Positions 58,480 through 64,000 of a stretch of DNA of 64,000 nt are shown in pieces. The notes beneath the pieces are model-generated. The model did not search any database. It was not told the origin of the DNA and saw only the letters and a program-made list of their open reading frames with translations. Source of the DNA: Termitomyces sp. T153 (taxonomy: Eukaryota; Basidiomycota; Agaricomycetes; Agaricales; Lyophyllaceae); NCBI GenBank assembly GCA_018296165.2, contig JACKQL020000140.1:42545-106544 (forward strand), given 5' to 3'. The position numbers and the translations under genes were made by a program. Every line of letters starts with the position of its first letter. The first letter of the stretch is position 1.

Positions 58480-59430
58480 CTTCCTATGACCCAGCCAACC
58501 CCTCCAGCACCTCCCCCTGACACTTCAAGCCCCCATGACAATGCCTGGAGTTGTCTGCTGTCTCTGGAGACACAGGTTCAACTTACTCCAAGCCTCCCTT
58601 ACTTCCCACATGGCTGAACTCACTGGACTCCATCAAACTACTGAAGCAGTGTCCCTTTCTCTGCAAGCCCTTCTGGAATGTCTCCCCCTTGCTCCTACCA
58701 CTCCTTTGATGCCCCTAACAGATGCAGAATGGTTTGTGTCTGCACCTAGCTCAGGCTTTTTGGCTCCAGCTGCTGCAGAATGGTTTGCATCTGCATCTGG
58801 CCTAGGCCTTTTAGCTCCTCATTCTAAACTCCCTTGTTCTGCACTCCCAGATGTATATAATGGAGATTGTAAGGCTGGAGAACATTTCCTCCAGTCCTGC
58901 ATCACCTATATCCAGCTGAGCAGTGAAGCCTTTATCTTGGATGCCTTGAAAATTGCCTGGGTCCTCTCCTATATGAAGGCTAGTTGAGCCTCAACTTATG
59001 CACTGCATATCTTTTGATGCCCCAGAGGAGTGGAGAGTTTCTCTAGCTGGACAGAGTTTGAGAAGGAGTTCCAAGCAGAGTTCTTCCCTCTTGACCCTGC
59101 CAAAACTGCAGCTCTTTCCCTTCAAGACCAAACTCAGTATGGTCAAGGAAAGCAGTCACTTGATGAGTACATTGACTTCTTTTGTGCCTTAGTTGAACAG
59201 GCTGGATATCCAGATGGTCTATGACTCTGCCTAACCTTCTGTGACATACTCCACCCCTCTCTCAGAGATCATATTGACAGCATGGCAGAGGAGCACCCAG
59301 ATGATGAGCATGTCCATATCTGGTATAAGGTGGTATGCAAGCAGTGGCAGCTCATGGAACTGCAACATGAGCTGCTCATCCAACTCCTTGCAGCCCAGGA
59401 TGCCACAGGAACCCCTTTCTGGATGCACCT
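58480..59430 (+). pseudogene. element A gag
   Basis: The recognisable gag core is FSSWTEFEKEFQAEFFPLDP (from about 59035), then QGKQSLDEYIDFFCALVEQAGY and SLRDHIDSMAEEHPDDEHVH, the usual retrotransposon-gag order. Upstream is a Ser/Pro-rich N-terminus starting around MTQPTPPAPPP. Stops (for example after YPDGL at 59222-59224) break the frame. No zinc knuckle was found. Confidence 0.7.
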
Positions 59431-59699
59431 ATAGCTGTCCATTCTGGGGAAGTGGCCAATGTATTGGAGGAGGTTCTTACAGAGTCTGAGAATTTTTAAA
59501 AGAGCAATAGATAACCAGTATGCCCCTGTTGCCCAGTATTAATTGTTTCACCCCCCTGTCCATAGAATCAAATATATTTGTTGCCATTGCTGATACTATG
59601 CCTGAAATGATAAGACCCTCCTCAGATATACAAACTCCCTCTTCAGCTAAAGTCTTAGCTGGAAACACACTCCCTAGCCCATGCATTTGGATTCCTGCA

Positions 59700-62600
59700 T
59701 GGGAATGCCACCTCCCCCATTGTTATGTTGTCACTTCCACCCCTTCTACCAACTCCCTAAGCTATGGGTGGAAATTGAGACAATGGACACCCAGCAGATC
59801 CAAAGTGTGGTTGCCCTCCTTGACAGTGGTGCAACAGGCCTTTTCCTCAACACTAACTATGTGCAATGACACTGCCTGACCACTCGCCCCCTTTCTCATC
59901 CTATCCCTGTATACAATGTTGATGGCATGCTCAATGAAGCTGGCTCTATTTGCTCTGTAGTGGACCTGGTCCTCTGCTACCAAGAACACTCAGAGCAAGC
60001 TGCCTTTGCCATCACTAGTTTGGGAAAGCGAGACATGATTTTGGGATTCACCTGGCTATGTGAACACAACCCAGATATTGACTGGACTAAGGGTGAGGTG
60101 AAGATGAGTCATTCCCATGTCACTAAGAAGCCTGTAAAGAGCAGAGAGCCAAAGTTTGTGAGCATGCTGCTGTGCATGCCTGTTGCACTGGGCATCTCTC
60201 TTATGCTGATCTCAACCTTCTGAGTCCCCCCTCTCTGGCATTCCCTCATAGAGAGGCCCTCTATGAGGATGTCCAAGGTGCTGGGTGTGAATCTCCAGAG
60301 GAAGAGGAAGGTGAAGGAGAATGGACCTGTACTCCAGATGCAGAGTCCCCAGATGAGACCATAGAGGTGGGTGATCAGATCTATGCTACAACCCTCTACC
60401 CCCCTCTTACAGTGGCAGAGATTTGGGCCAGTCAAATGACTTCTCAGTGTCTGGCTGAGGCATTTGCAGCAAACTCACAGCCCAAGCCTTTCCATAGCAC
60501 TGTTTCCAATCACCTCCATGACTTTGAGGATTTATTCTGAAGGCCTCCTTTGATTCACTTCCAGAGTGCAAGCAGTCAGATTATGCAATTGAGCTAATAC
60601 CAGATGTGGAGCCCTCCAGCTGCAAGGTCTATCCACTTGTGCCCTGTGAACAGGACAAGCTGGATGCTTTCCTGCAGGAGAATCTTAGCTCAGGACAAAT
60701 ACAACCCTCCAAGTCTCCAATGGCCTCCCCAGTCTTCTTTATTAAGAAGAAGGATGGGTCTCTTTGTCTGGTTCAGGATTATTGTGTCCTGAATGTGATG
60801 ATAGTGAAGAACCACTATCCTTTGCCACTCATCTCAGAACTCATCAACAACCTTCAAGTTGCATGCTATTTCACAAAGTTGGATGTCCACTGGGGCTACA
60901 ACAATGTATGCATCAAAGAAGGGGATGAGTGGAAGGCAGCATTCCAAATTAATTGTGGACTTTTTGAACCTCTAGTAATGTTCTTTGGTCTCACCAATAG
61001 TCCAGCCACCTTCCAGACTAGGATGAATGACATTTTCTGTGATCTGATTGCAGAAGGTGTTGTCTACATGTATCTTGACAATATCCTCATCTACACAAGA
61101 ACTCTGGAGGAGCATCACTGGGTCACATGCATGGTCTTGAAATGCCTCTGCCAACAGCAGCTCTATTTATAGCCTGAGAAGTGCAAATTTGAACAGACTA
61201 AAGTGGAGTACCTGGGTTTGATCATTTTGCATGGAACAGCCAAGATGGACCCCATTAAAGTGGCAGGTGTAGCAGAGTGGCCTGAGCCAAGGAACAAGAA
61301 GGAAGTTTAGGCCTTTCTTGGGTTTGTCAATTTCTATCCAAGGTTCATACAGGATTTCTCCCACCATGCACAAGCCCTCTTTGACCTCACAGTTAAGGAT
61401 ACTGCATGGCAGTGGGAGCCCACATAGCAAGCTGCCTTCAATGCCCTCAAGCAATCTGTGACCTCAAAGCCAGTCCTCCTGTTACCCAACAATGACTCTC
61501 CATTCTGTGTGGAAGCAAATAGCTCAGACTTTGCTACAGGGGCAGTCCTCTCCCAGCAGTCAAAAGAGGATGGCAAATGGCATTCAGTAGCCTTCTACTC
61601 CAAGAGCCTTAATGCAGTGAAACAGAACTATGAGATCCATGACAAGGAGATGCTGGCAATTATTTGGTCCTTTGAAGAATGGCAGCATTTCCTCAAGGGT
61701 GCACAGCATAAGTTTGAAGTCTGGACAGACCACAAGAACCTGGAGTACTTCTGCTCACTAAGAAACTCAATCAATGTCAAGCTTGGTGGTCTCTGTATCT
61801 GGCCAACTTTGACTTCTCATTGCACCACAAACCAGGATGGAGCATGAGCAAACCAGATGCACTGTCCAGGTGGGCTGACCATGGTACTGGAGCAGGAGAT
61901 AACAACAACATTGTCCTCCTCAAGCCAGAGCTCTTTTCCATCCATGTGCTAGAAGGGATTATGGCTCAAGGAGATGAGGCAAACATCCTTAGGGACATTT
62001 GACAAGGGAATCAAGAGGGTGCACAGGAGGATGCAGTTGCCCAGGCAGTACAGGCCTTACAAGCTTGACAGGCAAGTGGAGTCAAGTCAGTGCATGCTGA
62101 TGAGTGGGGTCTTCAGGATGGGCTGCTGATCTTCAGAGGACACAACTATGTGCCTTACATTCCAGAACTTTGCTGGCACATTGTAGAACAACATCATGAT
62201 TCTTGGATGGCTGGACATCCTGGAAGGTGAAAGACACTAGAGCTGGTATCTGGGAACTATTGGTGGCCACAGATCTCCTGATATGTAGGCACCTACACTA
62301 GCACCTGCAACCTCTGTCTCTGCACCAAACCTTGCCACCAAGCACCCATGGGCCAGCTCCACCCACTTCCTATTCTAGCTGCTCACTGGAGTGTTGCATC
62401 AGTGGATTTCATTGTGGAACTCCCAGATGCTCATAGGTACAATGCTGTAATGGTAGTGGTGGACCTCTATAGCAAACGGACTCACTTCATACCTACCCAC
62501 ACCACATGCTCTGCCTTGGGAGCAGCCAGCCTGTACTGGAAGAATGTCTGGAAACTCCATGGTCTGTCAGATGGGTATGTCTCAGACTGGGGCCCTCAGT

Positions 62601-63460
62601 TTGTAGTGGAATTCACTTGAGAACTGTATTGCCTGCTAGGTGTAAAGCTCCATACCACCACAGCCTATCACTCTCAGTCAGATAGGCAGACAGAACATGT
62701 TAACCAGGAATTGGAACAGTATCTCTGCCTGTTTTGTAATGAGAGGCAGGATGACTAGGATGAGCTGCTGCTGGATGCAGAATTCCAATACAACAACCAT
62801 GTTCACTCCTCCACACAGATGACTCTGTTCTTCCTGGACACTGGCAGGCACCCTTGCATGGAATTTGAACCTTGGGCATGCCTCTCAGAGAATGACTCTG
62901 TCAATGAGTTTGTGAATCAGATGAGGAGAGCACAGAAGGAGGCAAAAGCTACATTGGTGAAGGCCAAGGAAGACATGGCACAGTACTATAATTACAGATG
63001 GACACCTGCCCCAGTTTACAAGCCCAAGGACCATGTGTACTTGGATAGCTCAGACATTAAGACAACAAGGCCATCCCTGAAGCTGTCACATTGTCATCTG
63101 GGCCATTTCATAGTGGAGAAGAAGGTAGGGCCTTTGGCATACCAACTTAAACTCCCAGCAGGCCTCTGCCAACTGCATCTAGTCTTCAATGTGGTCAAGT
63201 TGTTTTCAGCTCCAGAGGATCCAATCCCAGGCCATCACTCTAAGCCACCCCCACCACTAGTTCTGGTCAATGATGAGGAGGAGTATGAGGTGGAGGAAAT
63301 CTTGGACAGCAGGGTATTCTGAGGGAAGTTGCAGTTCAAAGTGAAATAGAAGGGATATGGCATTGAGGATATTTCTTGGGAACTACAGGCTAATGTTCAT
63401 GCATCAGGCTTGGTCCAGGACTTCTACCATAGGCATCCCAATGCCCCAAAAGCTATTTGA
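59700..63460 (+). pseudogene. element A pol: protease, RT, RNase H, integrase, chromodomain
   Basis: Plus-strand pol of a chromovirus. Protease: VVALLDSGATGLFL (DSG kept, near 59810-59850) and MILGFTWL. RT (60606-61172): FFIKKKDGSLCLVQDYCVLN, YPLPLISELINNL, TKLDVHWGYNN, FGLTNSPATFQ and YLDNILIY (61071-61082). RNase H: PFCVEANSSDFATGAVLSQQ and HDKEMLAIIW. Integrase: zinc domain near 62140-62330, core VDFIVELP, VVVDLYSKRTHFIP and SDGYVSDWGPQFV. The chromodomain is near 63270-63430 (YEVEEILDSRVF, then KGYGIEDISWE after a stop). Several in-frame stops make it inactive. Confidence 0.88.
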
Positions 63461-63536
63461 GGCATCTAACCTATTTCACCAGCTGACCAGGCAATTTGTG
63501 ACTTCTTCTACCCAGTGTGTTAAGGCACCACATCCT

Positions 63537-63549
63537 AGAGGGGGGGTGA
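63537..63549 (+). other. polypurine tract of element A
   Basis: GAGGGGGGGTGA-type purine run directly before TGTCAGG of the 3' LTR. The same arrangement occurs before the 3' LTRs of C and D on the minus strand. Confidence 0.7.
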
Positions 63550-63990
63550 TGTCAGGGGATGTCTCACTTGTTTCCCCTTCTCCTTCTCCAGTTCTTGTCA
63601 GATTTGCTCCATTATAGTTTTCCTTTATTCTCCTTCCTTTTCCCTATCTATTGGTCCTAGTTTTAGCCCTCAGGCTGCACTGGTTCTCTGTCAATAATTC
63701 AGACAAGTGTGGCCCCTTTGACACTGCCACTGGCTTACATAACTGCTGACCAATTGCTGACACATCACTTGTGTCTTTTTTCTCTGTCATACTGTACAGT
63801 TGTTTCTCAAGCTTCTGAAGCCTCTGAAGTGTCACACCTGGCCTAGGGAATTCCCAGACTTGTTCTCTTTGGATTTCCCTTTGCCAGGTGAGTAGTTATC
63901 TCAGTAGACACTGTACAGCACTGAATAAACTTTGGATTTCCCTTTGCCAGCTGTGTGATTGAGCCACAGCCTCCAGAGGTCACCCTTACA
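63550..63990 (+). mobile_element. 3' LTR of element A
   Basis: 441 bp, the same length as the 5' LTR, TGTCAGGGGATG to GTCACCCTTACA. It is followed by ATGTT (63991-63995) and five more bases to the window edge, which should resume the interrupted LINE. Confidence 0.9.
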
Positions 63991-64000
63991 ATGTTACAGA

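Noticed and set aside
1..64000. tRNA, rRNA or CRISPR arrays
   Set aside because: No cloverleaf-like A/B boxes, rRNA segments or regularly spaced repeats were noticed by eye; a CRISPR array is not expected in a fungal nuclear sequence.

Overview
The window is genomic DNA of a filamentous fungus, most likely a basidiomycete (Agaricomycete type). Genes are split by many ~50-bp introns with GTNNGY-like donors, the retroelements are fungal chromoviruses, Tad-like LINEs and Helitrons, and there is a tiny three-exon gene of a type I associate with mushrooms. This is inferred from style only; I cannot name the species.

The left ~25 kb is a normal gene territory. In order it holds: two tandem GH3 beta-glucosidase genes on the minus strand (the first runs off the left edge); a possible hypothetical gene; a 69-codon spliced gene with a Cys/Arg-rich tail; a decayed metallo-beta-lactamase-fold hydrolase; an intact 14-exon cyclase-family (PF04199) gene; a SNF2-family helicase with an internal RING finger (Uls1/Rad16 type); and an intact 11-exon peroxisomal-type Lon protease ending in -SRL. 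The GH3 enzymes would act on extracellular glucosides, the SNF2-RING protein on chromatin and Lon in peroxisomes. Nothing suggests these genes form a cluster or shared pathway.

From about 25.0 kb to the right edge the DNA changes. The dinucleotide CG almost disappears and the sequence becomes a pile of mobile elements: a Helitron Rep relic (~25.75-27.8 kb), then minus-strand Ty3/gypsy elements nested inside one another. E (LTR 28325-28999) is interrupted by D (3' LTR 29890-30239). D is interrupted by C (5' LTR 54190-55252). C is interrupted in its integrase by B (35656-47398, flanked by the target duplication GCATG). Smaller insertions sit in them: a 5'-truncated LINE in B gag and a solo LTR in C gag. 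At the right, a second LINE is split by a complete plus-strand element A (57945-63990, identical-length 441-bp LTRs, duplication ATGTC/ATGTT).

Two observations stand out. First, elements B and C both carry, antisense between the chromodomain and the 3' LTR, a spliced gene with a CX2CX6C-X15-CX2CX6C (binuclear-zinc-cluster-like) motif and a coiled-coil-like region; its introns only make sense on the strand opposite to the retroelement. Second, the decay is CpG-specific. Sister LTRs differ as TG versus CA at the same sites, and the four Ty3 reverse transcriptases have lost exactly those catalytic Asp codons whose first G follows a C, while the LINE reverse transcriptase, whose Asp codons are not in CpG context, keeps both. 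All readings are by eye; no database search was run.
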